64,000 bases of DNA from NCBI RefSeq assembly GCF_000478885.1, contig NC_022567.1, positions 868,001 to 932,000 on the forward strand, read 5' to 3'. The DNA comes from Adlercreutzia equolifaciens DSM 19450. GTDB lineage: Bacteria; Actinomycetota; Coriobacteriia; Coriobacteriales; Eggerthellaceae. Positions 43,439-52,572 of this stretch are shown here, one piece after another (positions within the stretch are counted from its first letter, which is position 1; every line of letters begins with the position of its first letter). The notes under the pieces are model-generated. The model worked only from the letters and a program-made list of their open reading frames with translations, did no database searches and was not told the DNA's origin. The translations under genes were made by a program, and so were the position numbers.

Positions 43439-45328
43439 CTAGGCGTCGGCATTCTCCAGAGCCGAGCGCAGGGCCGTCGCACATTGCTCGGCAGTGGCCG
43501 TCGGGGGCACCAGCAGATCGGCGATGCCCAGATCTTCGTAAAGCGCCGCCACCTTCGGAAGATAGTCCATGCCGACGCAAGGGATGCCGGCGGCGCTCAT
43601 CACCAAGGCACTGTGGTAACGCATGGAGAAGCCCGCGCGGGCGCCCTTCAGAAAGGCGGTGAGGGCCGAGAGGTCGTTGCCGTAATCCTGAATGGAGCAT
43701 TGCTGCTTGCAAGTTGCGACGGCGATCACCTTCTCGGCAAGGGCGCGGTCGCCGGGGTCAAGGATGCAGAAGGCGAAGCGCGCGTCGGGGTGCGCCTCGG
43801 CCACGATGTCCAGGGCGTGGGCCATGCGCGCGGGGAAGTCGGCCGGGGTGTTCTCGTACTCGCGCAGGGAAATGGCGACGGGGAGCTGCGGGGCGTCGGA
43901 GGTTGCGGCCGGCTGGGGCGGCTCTGCGGTCTCGTCTGCCGTGAGGAAGATGGTATCGGCGCCTTCGATCACCTGGCTGGCGGGGACGCCGCAGGAGCGG
44001 ATGAGGTCGCCGGTCTCGCGGTCGCGCGGGGTGAACAGCGCTCCCTGACGGCCCATGAGTTTCACCAGCTGCCGGCCGTCCAGCACCTCCAGGGGGCCGG
44101 CACCGATGCCGTGGAAGACGACGGGGGTATCGTTTGCCGCCGCCAGGGAGGCGTAGGCCACGATGCCCGGAATGTCCGACACGCGGGCCGAGGTGAAGGT
44201 CTCCGCCTTGCCCGCCGTCCAACGGATGCCCTGGTCGAACAGAAGGCCCGCCACGACGAGGGCCGCGCTTGAATAGGCGAGCGCGCGGTCCACCGCGATG
44301 ATGTCCTTCAGCGTAATGGCATAAATGCCGCGCTCGACGAGGGTGTGCTGCGGGTTCTCGCTGACGGCGACGACGGATGATCCCTCAACGTCGGCGCGGA
44401 TGCGCTCGTCCAAGGTGGCGAGGATGAGCTCGTCGCCGTAGTTGCCCATGCCGAAATATCCCAGGATAGATATGATAGTGCGGGGGCTCCCGGTGCCGGA
44501 AAGCCCGGAGCGACCGGGCTCGGGCTTCTCCAAACGATCGATAGCGCTTGAGATAGCTGTTTCCAGCATGGGGAAATCCGCTCCGCTGTCGCGCCAGGCG
44601 GCGAGGCGGCGGGATTGAAGGGGCAGTCCCTCGGCGACGAGGTCTTTGAGTGCCCTTTCGGCTGCGGGGGCGCCGTTCTCGCTGGTCTCATCCCAAAGGA
44701 TGACGGGCGCCCCATCGGCTTCGGTGAGCAGCGACAGGTTCTCTTGGGGCGCCGGCCCCTCGCCGGTGAAGTGCACTTGGGCCACGGCCGAGCGGGAGGT
44801 GTAAACAAAGCCGTTCCACAGGCTTTTGTCGGTTTGCCATTCTTTGGGCCATCCTTCGCCCGTGCAGCGGATGGGCAGCTTCAGCTCCTTGGCGGTGGGG
44901 GCGAGCGTGCGCAGCGCTTCAATGCGCTTTGGAGTGGCATCCTGGAGGCAGATGAGGCGCGGAGGATAGGCTATGGTGTTCGCAAGGGGGGTGGCTAGAT
45001 AGGTGTCGTCGATAAGCGGGCGGTCGCAGAGCTCGTCCAAGGTCATGACGATCATGGAGGAGGCAAGGCTCATCGCCTCGTTGCGCTGCGCTTCGGTAAG
45101 AAGAACCCCGTCGGCGACGATGAGGCCGTCGGGCTGTTGCCGCTCGAGGAATCTTGCTAGTGGGGTGATGTCTATCGCTTCTCTGTCTTTGCTGAAAAGG
45201 AACGGATGACGTTGCGAGTCGAACCAGAAGACCGTGTGCCCTAGATTCTCCAAGGCGCATTTCGCGCGCCACGAGAGGGAGGCAGAGCCATCGGTGGGGT
45301 TGGCTAGCAAGACGAAGCGGTGGTACAT
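43439..45328 (-). CDS. Polysaccharide pyruvyl transferase family protein (CsaB-like)
   Basis: The 629-residue protein has an N-terminal domain of about 280 residues with a Rossmann-like start (MYHRFVLLANPTDGSASLSW) and, from about residue 285, a PF04230 pyruvyl transferase domain: ISILGYFGMGNYGDELILATL, VVAGLLFDQGIRW, VVFHGIGAGPL, FTPRDRETGDLIRSCGV, and FSMRYHSALVMSAAGIPCVGMDY. CsaB-type enzymes add ketal-pyruvate to wall polymer so that SLH domains can bind it; SLH proteins are encoded on both sides, which supports this role. ATG 45328 has AAAGGA upstream and overlaps the previous gene by 25 bp. An in-frame TAG at 43439 separates it from a further 113 codons; activity of the shortened form is uncertain. 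Confidence 0.83.
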   Translation of the reverse strand: MYHRFVLLANPTDGSASLSWRAKCALENLGHTVFWFDSQRHPFLFSKDREAIDITPLARFLERQQPDGLIVADGVLLTEAQRNEAMSLASSMIVMTLDELCDRPLIDDTYLATPLANTIAYPPRLICLQDATPKRIEALRTLAPTAKELKLPIRCTGEGWPKEWQTDKSLWNGFVYTSRSAVAQVHFTGEGPAPQENLSLLTEADGAPVILWDETSENGAPAAERALKDLVAEGLPLQSRRLAAWRDSGADFPMLETAISSAIDRLEKPEPGRSGLSGTGSPRTIISILGYFGMGNYGDELILATLDERIRADVEGSSVVAVSENPQHTLVERGIYAITLKDIIAVDRALAYSSAALVVAGLLFDQGIRWTAGKAETFTSARVSDIPGIVAYASLAAANDTPVVFHGIGAGPLEVLDGRQLVKLMGRQGALFTPRDRETGDLIRSCGVPASQVIEGADTIFLTADETAEPPQPAATSDAPQLPVAISLREYENTPADFPARMAHALDIVAEAHPDARFAFCILDPGDRALAEKVIAVATCKQQCSIQDYGNDLSALTAFLKGARAGFSMRYHSALVMSAAGIPCVGMDYLPKVAALYEDLGIADLLVPPTATAEQCATALRSALENADA

Positions 45329-47001
45329 GGGAGATCCTTTCCGCGAGGGGAGGGAGGCGGTGCCAAAAGGCATCCGGCAAGAAGCGGCAGGGCGCAGGCG
45401 ATGGGCAGCGCGTAGCGCAGCTGGCCGTTCAGGGGACCGGCGAGCACGGTGAGAAGCAGCATGGCCAAGGGCACCGCCAGCACCAGGGCGCGGCGGTTGC
45501 CTCGATGGGCGGCGTAGGCGACAAGGATGAGGAAGGCCCACACGTACAGCGCGGGCGAGTAGATGGCCGACAGCACGGGGATGCTAAGCTGGGCATCGAA
45601 GAATTTCGTGACGGGACGGCGCAGCTCGTCGGGCGTGAGGTTGTGCACCTTGAAGGTCTTGTTGATGGGCTCGCCCTGCATCCAGACGTACCACAGCGGT
45701 CGGTCGACATCGGGTCCCACGATGGCCCAGGGGTAGAAGTAGGCGTAGGTGTTGGCCAGGGTGGCCCTCAGATAGGTGGCCGGGTGGCGCAGCCCCATGG
45801 AGAGCCACGCGCGGAAATAGGCGTCGCGGGCCTCGCCTTCCAAGTTGCCGGACTCGTCCTTGAGGGATTCTTTCACCGGGTCGGCCAGATCGGGGAGGTA
45901 GAGGTCGGCCAGCTCGTCGTAGGGCAGCACGGCGGCGATGGCGTCGCGCTCGGCGTCGGTCACGTCGCCGGGGTGCTCCAGCAGCACGCGGGCCGTTTGC
46001 TGGAAGGGGACCGACAGCATCTCCTTGTTCTCCTTGGTGTTCACGCCGAGGGCCGGCCATGCCACGTTCATGGCGAGCAGGTAGGCGGCGGCGCAGGCGA
46101 CGGCGACGCCCAGGGCCGTGCGCGCACGGCGTCGCCCGGCGCGGCGGGGAAAGGCGCGGCCGAGGCCGAAGAGCGCGGCGAGGGCCAGCAGGGAGGGCAG
46201 CACAATGTAGACGCCGTTGTTACGCGTGAAGCACAGAGCGAGGCCGGCGGCGGCCGCCCAGGCCCACGCGGAGGGCGCCGGTCGCGCCGAGGCCATGAGG
46301 CGCAAAAGCGAGAGCGCGAACAGGCAGAACACGGCGAAGAACAGCGTGTCCTTGATGGCCGTTTGGGCGAAGAGCCCCCAGCCGGGGTACAGCGCGAAGA
46401 AGGTCAGGGAGGCGATGACGAGCCAGCGCGGCGCCTTCATGGAGACGAGCTGGCGCACGGAAAGGGAGAAGGCGGCGACGCAGGCGGCGTACTGGAGCAG
46501 CACGATGAGGAGGAGCCCCAGGTTGTCGGAGTAGAGCGTGCGGCCGAGCGTCATGAGGCCGGCGTAGAGCAGGTTCATGAGGACGGGGTGGTGGTTCTCC
46601 AGCGGGGCGTCGGTGATGAACTGGTTCATGGAGCGCGCGCCGTCCCAGGTGAGCGTGCCGGGGAAGTAAATGATGAGGTAGGGGAGCCAGCACAGGGCGA
46701 TGACGGCCGCGGAGACGAGCAGGCAATGGCGGCCGAAGAAGCCGTTCTCCGCCACGGTGCGCCAACCGCGCCGGCTTCCTCGGTCGAGCCAGCGGAAGAG
46801 GGTGCGCAGCAGCAGGTAGCCTATGGCCCACAGCGCTGCCACGACGGCGACGAGGGCGGGGGCGCTCGGCCAGTGCAGGGCATAGCCGTCATCGGGCACG
46901 GCGTGGGAGCACACGTAGCCGGCGACGTTCGCCAGGGCGACGAAGAGGGCGCAGATAAGCGCCGGCCAGACGATCTTGGGCGAACGACGGGTGGCGGCCA
47001 T
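45304..47001 (-). CDS. DUF6020-type polytopic membrane protein
   Basis: A 565-residue member of the same paralogous family as 27131-28690 and 41512-43062, with an additional N-terminal 80 residues holding two membrane segments. Landmarks: IIYFPGTLTWDGARSMNQF, NHHPVLMNLLYAG, QTAIKDTLFFAVFCLF, WPALGV, SVPFQQTARVLLEHPGDVTDAERDAIAAVLPY and GPLNGQLRYALP. ATG 47001 is preceded by AAAGGA. Its last 25 bp overlap the pyruvyl transferase gene, so it leads the 47001-41512 operon. It is probably a membrane glycosyltransferase or polymer ligase; no substrate is evident. Confidence 0.82.
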   Translation of the reverse strand: MAATRRSPKIVWPALICALFVALANVAGYVCSHAVPDDGYALHWPSAPALVAVVAALWAIGYLLLRTLFRWLDRGSRRGWRTVAENGFFGRHCLLVSAAVIALCWLPYLIIYFPGTLTWDGARSMNQFITDAPLENHHPVLMNLLYAGLMTLGRTLYSDNLGLLLIVLLQYAACVAAFSLSVRQLVSMKAPRWLVIASLTFFALYPGWGLFAQTAIKDTLFFAVFCLFALSLLRLMASARPAPSAWAWAAAAGLALCFTRNNGVYIVLPSLLALAALFGLGRAFPRRAGRRRARTALGVAVACAAAYLLAMNVAWPALGVNTKENKEMLSVPFQQTARVLLEHPGDVTDAERDAIAAVLPYDELADLYLPDLADPVKESLKDESGNLEGEARDAYFRAWLSMGLRHPATYLRATLANTYAYFYPWAIVGPDVDRPLWYVWMQGEPINKTFKVHNLTPDELRRPVTKFFDAQLSIPVLSAIYSPALYVWAFLILVAYAAHRGNRRALVLAVPLAMLLLTVLAGPLNGQLRYALPIACALPLLAGCLLAPPPSPRGKDLPCTTASSC

Positions 47002-47094
47002 GGTATCCTTTCAAATCTCTCTTGTGAGCAGGCGGGCAGTATGTTAAAAGTATCACAAACAAGTTGAGCGCCCATGCGACTATTGGGGAATGAC

Positions 47095-49113
47095 ATGAAC
47101 AAAGAACTGAGACGACCGATATCCGCTCTGCTGGCGGCCCTTCTGGCCGCGAGCCTGCTCGCCGTGCCGGGCACCGCCCTGGCCGAGGAGGCCGCGCAGC
47201 CGACCGCCGATGCGCCGGCGGCGGACACGGACGGCATTCTGGTTATCGCGGAGGGCACCTCATCGGTTGCCGCCCTTGCCGCCGACGGCGGGGGAGAGAC
47301 GGGGGTCGAGGCGGCCGAGGTGCGCGAGGCGCTGGAGGATGCCGGGCTGCAGGTTACCGAGCAGCTTTCCGACGAGGCGGGCGGTGCGGTCTTCGCGGCC
47401 AACGCCCCCGCGGGGATGAGCGACGAGGAGGCCGCCCGGATGGCGGGCGAGCTTCCCGGCGTGGCCTGTGCCCAGCCGAACTACGTGTACTACGCCATTG
47501 ACGACATCTCTCAGCCGGATTTGCTTTCGGCGGGTTTGGACGAGGGGGAGGTTGCCGTACTGGCGGCCCTGCCGCTGCGGGCCAACGACCCCTATGCGGC
47601 CATCTCGTCCCCTACGGCATCACGCAACCAGTACTGGCTGTACGCGAGCGCCTTCCCCGAGGCCTGGGAGTTCGTCACCACCGATGGCGCGGTCACTGTC
47701 GCCGTTATGGACTCGGCCGTCTATTCCGACCACGAGGACCTGCGCGCTAATGTGCTGCGCGACGAGGCATGGGATGCCACCGATGACGGACCCATGGATT
47801 TCGACACTGCGAACTACACGGTGAACTCCGGACATGGCACGAGTGTAGCCGGTGTGGTGTCCGGCGTGGCCAATAACGGCAGGGGCATCGCTGGCGCTTC
47901 GTTCAACGGCCAGGTGCTTCCGGTACGCGTCTTCAACAACGAGGGCCAAAGCTCCACCAAATTCATCTACCAGGCGTTCATGCACCTGATGCGGGAGAAG
48001 GCTTCCGGCCGGCTGACGGATCTGCGGGTGGTGAACCTGAGTCTTGGCACCTACAAGGCGGAGGCTGTGGCCGACGGCATATTGCGAGGGTGCATCGCTC
48101 TTATGCGCGACGACTTCGGTGTCGTCACGATATGTGCCGGGGGCAACGGCGACAAGGCTGGTCGTCCCCGAACCGACCCCTTGTACCCGGCGGACTGGCC
48201 CGAGTGCGTGGCCGTGACGGCCCTGACCGCTGACGGCGCGAACGCCTCGTGGTCGGACTACAACCCCTACAAGGACATCAGTGCGCCGGGCGTCTCCATG
48301 CTGACGACGCGGCCGGGGTCTTCCAACGCCTACGGCACGATGAGCGGCACGTCGTTCTCGGCGCCGCTCGTGTCCGGGGCCTTCATGCTGCTGTTCACTG
48401 CCTTCCCAGAAGCATCGGTAGGCGACGCGCGCGACGCGGTGTACGCGTCGGCGACGCCCATTTCCGATAGCGTGAACGACCGCAGCGAGACGAGCGGCAG
48501 CCACGGGGCCCTGAACGCCAAGGGCGCGCTGTGCTACCTGAAGGCATGGCGGTTCACCGACATGCCCCGCAACCATTGGTCCTGCGAGAGTGTCGGCTAC
48601 GCCGCCTTGAAGGGCATTGTCAACGGATACGCCGACGGCAGCGGGGCCTTCGGCGTGGAGGCGACGGTCACCCGCGAGCAGGCAGCCTGCATGCTGTACA
48701 ACTACCTGGGCGATGACGCGTCGGCGCCGGCGGCGCCCCAGGGCGATGTGGATCAGGGTCAGTGGTACGCCGGCGGCGTGAACTGGGCCGTGGCGACCGG
48801 CGCCATGAACGGATACAGCGCCAGCGATTTTGGGGTGGGTCATCGCCTTACCCGCGAGCAGGCGGCCTGCATCCTCGCCAACGCATCCCATGCGGATGTG
48901 GACGTGGCCGATCCGACGAAGTTCAACGGGCTGAAGGGCACTGCCCAGGCGAGCGATTGGGCGCGTGCGGCCCTTATATGGGCCGTGGACGAGGGCATTC
49001 TGAACGGCGTGGACAACGGCGACGGCACGCGCAGCCTGGCCCCGGGGCAGTACGTGACCCGCTCGCAGATGGCCGCCCTCATGACGAACGCCATCGAGGC
49101 GGGCATTCTGTAG
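47095..49113 (+). CDS. Secreted subtilisin-family (S8) protease with three SLH repeats
   Basis: The 672-residue protein starts with a signal peptide (LRRPISALLAALLAASLLAV, cleavage after ALA). An I9-like propeptide of about 110 residues follows, then an S8 catalytic domain with Asp206 (VAVMDSAV), His247 (SGHGTSVAGVVSG), the CAGGNGDK oxyanion Asn region and Ser420 (MSGTSFSAPLVSG). Three SLH repeats (about residues 482-672) carry VTREQAACMLYNYLG, LTREQAACILANA and VTRSQMAALMTNA and should tether it to pyruvylated wall polymer. A likely role is processing of surface proteins such as the SLH protein at 34397. ATG 47095 follows GGGGA and gives a clean signal peptide; a start at 47074 is possible. 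Confidence 0.9.
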   Translation: MNKELRRPISALLAALLAASLLAVPGTALAEEAAQPTADAPAADTDGILVIAEGTSSVAALAADGGGETGVEAAEVREALEDAGLQVTEQLSDEAGGAVFAANAPAGMSDEEAARMAGELPGVACAQPNYVYYAIDDISQPDLLSAGLDEGEVAVLAALPLRANDPYAAISSPTASRNQYWLYASAFPEAWEFVTTDGAVTVAVMDSAVYSDHEDLRANVLRDEAWDATDDGPMDFDTANYTVNSGHGTSVAGVVSGVANNGRGIAGASFNGQVLPVRVFNNEGQSSTKFIYQAFMHLMREKASGRLTDLRVVNLSLGTYKAEAVADGILRGCIALMRDDFGVVTICAGGNGDKAGRPRTDPLYPADWPECVAVTALTADGANASWSDYNPYKDISAPGVSMLTTRPGSSNAYGTMSGTSFSAPLVSGAFMLLFTAFPEASVGDARDAVYASATPISDSVNDRSETSGSHGALNAKGALCYLKAWRFTDMPRNHWSCESVGYAALKGIVNGYADGSGAFGVEATVTREQAACMLYNYLGDDASAPAAPQGDVDQGQWYAGGVNWAVATGAMNGYSASDFGVGHRLTREQAACILANASHADVDVADPTKFNGLKGTAQASDWARAALIWAVDEGILNGVDNGDGTRSLAPGQYVTRSQMAALMTNAIEAGIL

Positions 49114-49176
49114 GACGTTGCCGTCTTCGGCGCCGCGGCGAGCAGGTGGTTTTAGCGTAGCCGGTGGGCCTAGCGC

Positions 49177-50088
49177 CTAGCGGCCGCCCTTTAGGGCGCG
49201 CTTGACCTTCGCGGCGAGGCTCGCCTTCTGGGCCGGCTTGGCGGGAGCTGCCGTGCCGCTGAAGGCGAAGCGGTTCTTCTGCCCGTCGGCGTAGGCGCGG
49301 GCCAGAAGCTCGTATTTCGCCTGGGCGTCGGTGCCCAGGGCGTACAGCTCGTCTCCCAGCTTGGCCAGACCGCTGGCTGCGGCGCCGGCGGGGCCCTGGT
49401 AGGTCCACTGGTCGCTTCCGTAGGTTTGGGATTTCTCGGTGTCGGCCTCGGCGTAGTTGTGCACCGAGGCGCCGTCGAACAGGACGCCCTCGGCCACCTG
49501 GCGCGCGGGGTTGCCGGCCCAGCTGGTGTTCGAGGGCACCTTCTTGCCCGCCACCACGGCCTTAGCGCCGATGATGCTGCCCGAGCCTACGGTGGTGCCC
49601 TTCAGCAGCATGGCGTCCTGACCGAGCCACACATGATCGCCCACCAGCACGTCGCGGCTGGGGTTCAGGCGCTTCTTCGTCTGGGTAGAGTACACCAAAT
49701 GCGGGTCGGCCGTGCGGGCCCACAGCCCGAAGGAGAAGAGCCCGCGCTTTCCCAGCACGATGGAGCGCCGCTCCGAGGCGATGGCGTTGAAGGCCCCGTT
49801 GGTGAAGGTACTCGCGCCGATGGCGAACACCGAGGCGCTCCACACCGTGACCGACAGGCGCAGGTTCTTGTTCGGGCCCTCGATGAACACCACGGCGTTC
49901 GACCCGTTGAAGGTGATGCGCGTGCCGGCGAGGGAGACGCCCTCACCGCAGAACAGGATGTTGCCCCGGGCCCCCTCGGCGAATTCGATGCGCGAGGACG
50001 CCATGGCGGGCGCGCAGCCATAAAGCGTGTTGTCGGACTCGGCGAAGTAGGCGGCCACCTCTTCGGGCGTCGTGAGGACGGTGCTCAT
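49177..50088 (-). CDS. Hexapeptide-repeat (left-handed beta-helix) acyltransferase
   Basis: The 303-residue protein has a left-handed beta-helix core: VLVGDHVWLGQDAMLLKGTTVGSGSIIGAKAVVAG with the DHVWLG motif near residue 146 and PSNTSWAGNPAR near residue 186, as in maltose/galactoside-type O-acetyltransferases. An N-terminal half with further isoleucine-rich turns (FAEGARGNILFCGEGVSLAG) suggests an extended helix. The C-terminal 80 residues form a helical region with a basic Lys/Ala tail. It is the last gene of the minus-strand group 53682-49177 and probably acetylates or otherwise acylates the nucleotide-linked product made by that group. Confidence 0.83.
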   Translation of the reverse strand: MSTVLTTPEEVAAYFAESDNTLYGCAPAMASSRIEFAEGARGNILFCGEGVSLAGTRITFNGSNAVVFIEGPNKNLRLSVTVWSASVFAIGASTFTNGAFNAIASERRSIVLGKRGLFSFGLWARTADPHLVYSTQTKKRLNPSRDVLVGDHVWLGQDAMLLKGTTVGSGSIIGAKAVVAGKKVPSNTSWAGNPARQVAEGVLFDGASVHNYAEADTEKSQTYGSDQWTYQGPAGAAASGLAKLGDELYALGTDAQAKYELLARAYADGQKNRFAFSGTAAPAKPAQKASLAAKVKRALKGGR

Positions 50089-50116
50089 GGTTTCCCTTCG
50101 ATCCCTTCTGGTTTGT

Positions 50117-51469
50117 CTAGTTCTGGAAGAAGCTGATGCCGCAGCCCTCGGCCTCGAGGCCCAGGCTGTGCACGGTCATGGAACCGTCGCGGTAGGCCTC
50201 GATAAGGCCGCTGAGCGCCACGGTTTGGGCCTCGGTGATGTCCAGGTTGGGCTTCTTGCCGTCCTGGATGGTCTTCGCGAACACCGATATCTCGTCGCGG
50301 ATGCCCTCGCCGTTCAGCTGGTAGAAATAGCGCTTGTTGCGGGACAGATCCTCGAAGCGTACTTCGTAGTAGTCCGTTTTCCACCAGGGGGCGGGCACGT
50401 ACACGTAGCCCTTGGTGCCGGCGACGACCAGCTCGCCCTCGGACTTCACGCCGCTGCCCACCTCGAAGGTGGCGCAGGCGCCCTCGTAGACGAAGTCCAC
50501 CTTGGTGTACACGTCGGTGCCGTCCTCGCGGCTGGTGAGCGACGCGGCGCTGACGCTCTGGTAATCGGTGCCCAGGATCTCGAAGACGGGCAGGCTGGCG
50601 ATGGGACCCCAGCCGATGAGGCTGCCCGCCGGGCTCTTGAACGACTGGCTTGTGCAGGTAGCGCGCACCGAGACAGGCGTGCCGATCATGCCGCTTTTCA
50701 CGAGCAGCGTCAGCCGCGAGAAGGCCAGGGAGTAGGCGGTCTTGATGGCCTCGTGGAAGACGAGGTCGCTTTTGCGGGCGAGCTCGAACAGCGAGCGGAC
50801 CTCTTCTGCGGTAAGGGCTACCGGCGACTCGCTCAGCACGTGCTTGCCCGCCTTAAGGGCGGCGTGGGCGGTCTGGTAGCGCCGGGCGGGGGCGTTGGCC
50901 ACATACACGGCGTCGCTTTTCTCGAGCAGGTCCTCCAGGGAGGCGGCGGTGGGGACGCGGCCGGCCAGGTCGAAGTCGTCCCCGTCGGGGAACACGGCGA
51001 TAACGTCCACGCCGCTCACGTACTTGCTCTCGTCGATGAACTTCGCGATGTCGCGGGAGGCGCCCACGATGCCGAGGGAGATGTGGTTGCGGTCCTCGCG
51101 CAGCTGGGTGGAGGAGATGCCCTCGGTGCGGTCGAGGTAGACCACTTCGCAGTACTCGTTCAGGTAGTCGAAGTGCCCGCGCCAGTCCGAGCCGATGGCG
51201 AAGATGTCCACGTCGTAGTTGCGGATGTCGTCTATCTTCTGGCCGTAGTACTCCTCGGGGATGACCTCGTCGGCGATGCCGAGGGCCTTCACGGCCTCGA
51301 TGCGGTCCATGAGCGACTGCTTGACGTTGATCTTCCCCCGATTCTTGTCGAAGTCGCTGGAGGTGACGCCCACGATGAGGTAGTCGCCGAGCTCCTTGGC
51401 GCGCCGCAGCAGGTTAACGTGTCCCCGGTGCAGCAGATCGAAGGTGCCGTAGGTGATGACTTTTTTCAC
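50117..51469 (-). CDS. Glycerol-3-phosphate cytidylyltransferase-like domain fused to Gfo/Idh/MocA oxidoreductase
   Basis: The 450-residue protein is a fusion. Residues 1 to about 130 are a TagD/GCT nucleotidyltransferase: VITYGTFDLLHRGHVNLL with the HxGH motif at 14-17, SDWRGHFDYL and the ISSTQLRED signature near residue 118. From about residue 132 a Gfo/Idh/MocA oxidoreductase begins (SLGIVGASRDIAKFI; GKHVLSESPVAL with the family's conserved Pro-type motif). So CDP activation of glycerol 3-phosphate or a related polyol phosphate is coupled to an NAD(P)-dependent redox step in one chain. It lacks the usual EKP triad (ESP is found), so the redox half may have altered chemistry. AAGTCATC context and ATG at 51469 have only a weak ribosome site (AGGGA). 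Confidence 0.87.
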   Translation of the reverse strand: MKKVITYGTFDLLHRGHVNLLRRAKELGDYLIVGVTSSDFDKNRGKINVKQSLMDRIEAVKALGIADEVIPEEYYGQKIDDIRNYDVDIFAIGSDWRGHFDYLNEYCEVVYLDRTEGISSTQLREDRNHISLGIVGASRDIAKFIDESKYVSGVDVIAVFPDGDDFDLAGRVPTAASLEDLLEKSDAVYVANAPARRYQTAHAALKAGKHVLSESPVALTAEEVRSLFELARKSDLVFHEAIKTAYSLAFSRLTLLVKSGMIGTPVSVRATCTSQSFKSPAGSLIGWGPIASLPVFEILGTDYQSVSAASLTSREDGTDVYTKVDFVYEGACATFEVGSGVKSEGELVVAGTKGYVYVPAPWWKTDYYEVRFEDLSRNKRYFYQLNGEGIRDEISVFAKTIQDGKKPNLDITEAQTVALSGLIEAYRDGSMTVHSLGLEAEGCGISFFQN

Positions 51470-51499
51470 AGGGAATCCTCGCTTTTGGGTGATGGGGTC

Positions 51500-52558
51500 T
51501 TAGGCGGCGTCCACGGCGCCCAGGGCGTCGACGAGCTTTTCCATGGCGGCCTTCGACCCGGTGGAGACGCGCAGGTAGTCCTTCAACATGCCCGAGCCCC
51601 AGGACTTCACGAGGATGCCCCGGGCCTCCAGGTCAGCGGCCACCTCGCTGGCGGGCCGGTGCGTGCGCACGAAGATGAAGTTGCCCTCGGAGGGGCGGGC
51701 CTCCCAGCCACGCTTCTGCAGGGTCTCGATGGTCCAGAAGCGGCCCTCGCGCTCGGCGGCCACCAGATCGTCGATGAGCTCGGGGTGGTCGAGGATCTTC
51801 TCGCCGAACAGCAGCGCCAGGGCGTTCACGTCGAAGGTGAGCCGCGTGTTGTTCACGTAGTGGATGATCTGGGGGTTCGATACGATCACGCCCAAACGGC
51901 ACGCCGCCAGCGAGAACAGCTTCGAGAAGGTGCGCATGACGATGACGTTGTCGTAGGTCTGGGTGAGGTCGATGAAGGTGCTCGGGCAGAAGTAGTGGTA
52001 GGCCTCGTCGATGATGACCACGGCGTCGTTGGCCCGGGCCGCCTCGACGGCGGCGACGACGTCCTCGCGGGAGAAGGCGTCGCCCACGGGGTTGTTGGGG
52101 TTCAGCAGCACCACCACGTCGGTGTTGGGGGTGATGGCGTCGATGAGGTTCTGCATGTTGAAGGAGAGGTCGTCGTTGTAGGCCACGGGCACGTGGTTAA
52201 GGCCCAAGATGTTGCAGTTCACCCAGTACATCTCGAAGGAGGGGGTGACGGTGACGACGTCGTGGCCCTGGGCGCAGAAGGTCTGCAGCAGGTAGCGGAT
52301 GGCCTGATCGGTGCCGTTGGTGCAGGTGACGCAGTCGCGGGGGACGCCCACGTAGTCGGCGTACTTGGTGAGGAAGCGGTCGGGTTCGGGGTAGATGGCG
52401 AGGTATTCCGGCGTGATGGACTTCTTCACCTCTTCCACGAACCACGCGGGAAGCCCCTCGGGGTTCTCGTTCATGTCGTAGCGGAGGAAGTCGTAGCGCC
52501 CCTGCTCGGGGAAGACGCGCTGGGTATTCTTGATGTGCTTGTCGACATAGTAGGCCAT
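51500..52558 (-). CDS. HisC-like class I/II PLP aminotransferase
   Basis: The 352-residue protein belongs to the histidinol-phosphate-aminotransferase-like fold-type I group: YDMNENPEGLP near the N-terminus, TNGTDQAIRYLLQTF (phosphate-binding loop), LLNPNNPVGDAF, IIDEAYHYF (PLP Asp), and TFSKLFSLAACRLG containing the Schiff-base lysine near residue 223. With no his genes around and with a CDP-polyol enzyme downstream and an opine-dehydrogenase-like enzyme upstream, it probably aminates a small keto intermediate for a surface-polymer substituent. Only 14 bp separate it from the upstream gene, and the ATG has AAGGAG upstream. Confidence 0.87.
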   Translation of the reverse strand: MAYYVDKHIKNTQRVFPEQGRYDFLRYDMNENPEGLPAWFVEEVKKSITPEYLAIYPEPDRFLTKYADYVGVPRDCVTCTNGTDQAIRYLLQTFCAQGHDVVTVTPSFEMYWVNCNILGLNHVPVAYNDDLSFNMQNLIDAITPNTDVVVLLNPNNPVGDAFSREDVVAAVEAARANDAVVIIDEAYHYFCPSTFIDLTQTYDNVIVMRTFSKLFSLAACRLGVIVSNPQIIHYVNNTRLTFDVNALALLFGEKILDHPELIDDLVAAEREGRFWTIETLQKRGWEARPSEGNFIFVRTHRPASEVAADLEARGILVKSWGSGMLKDYLRVSTGSKAAMEKLVDALGAVDAA

Positions 52559-52572
52559 GAAACGGATCTCCT

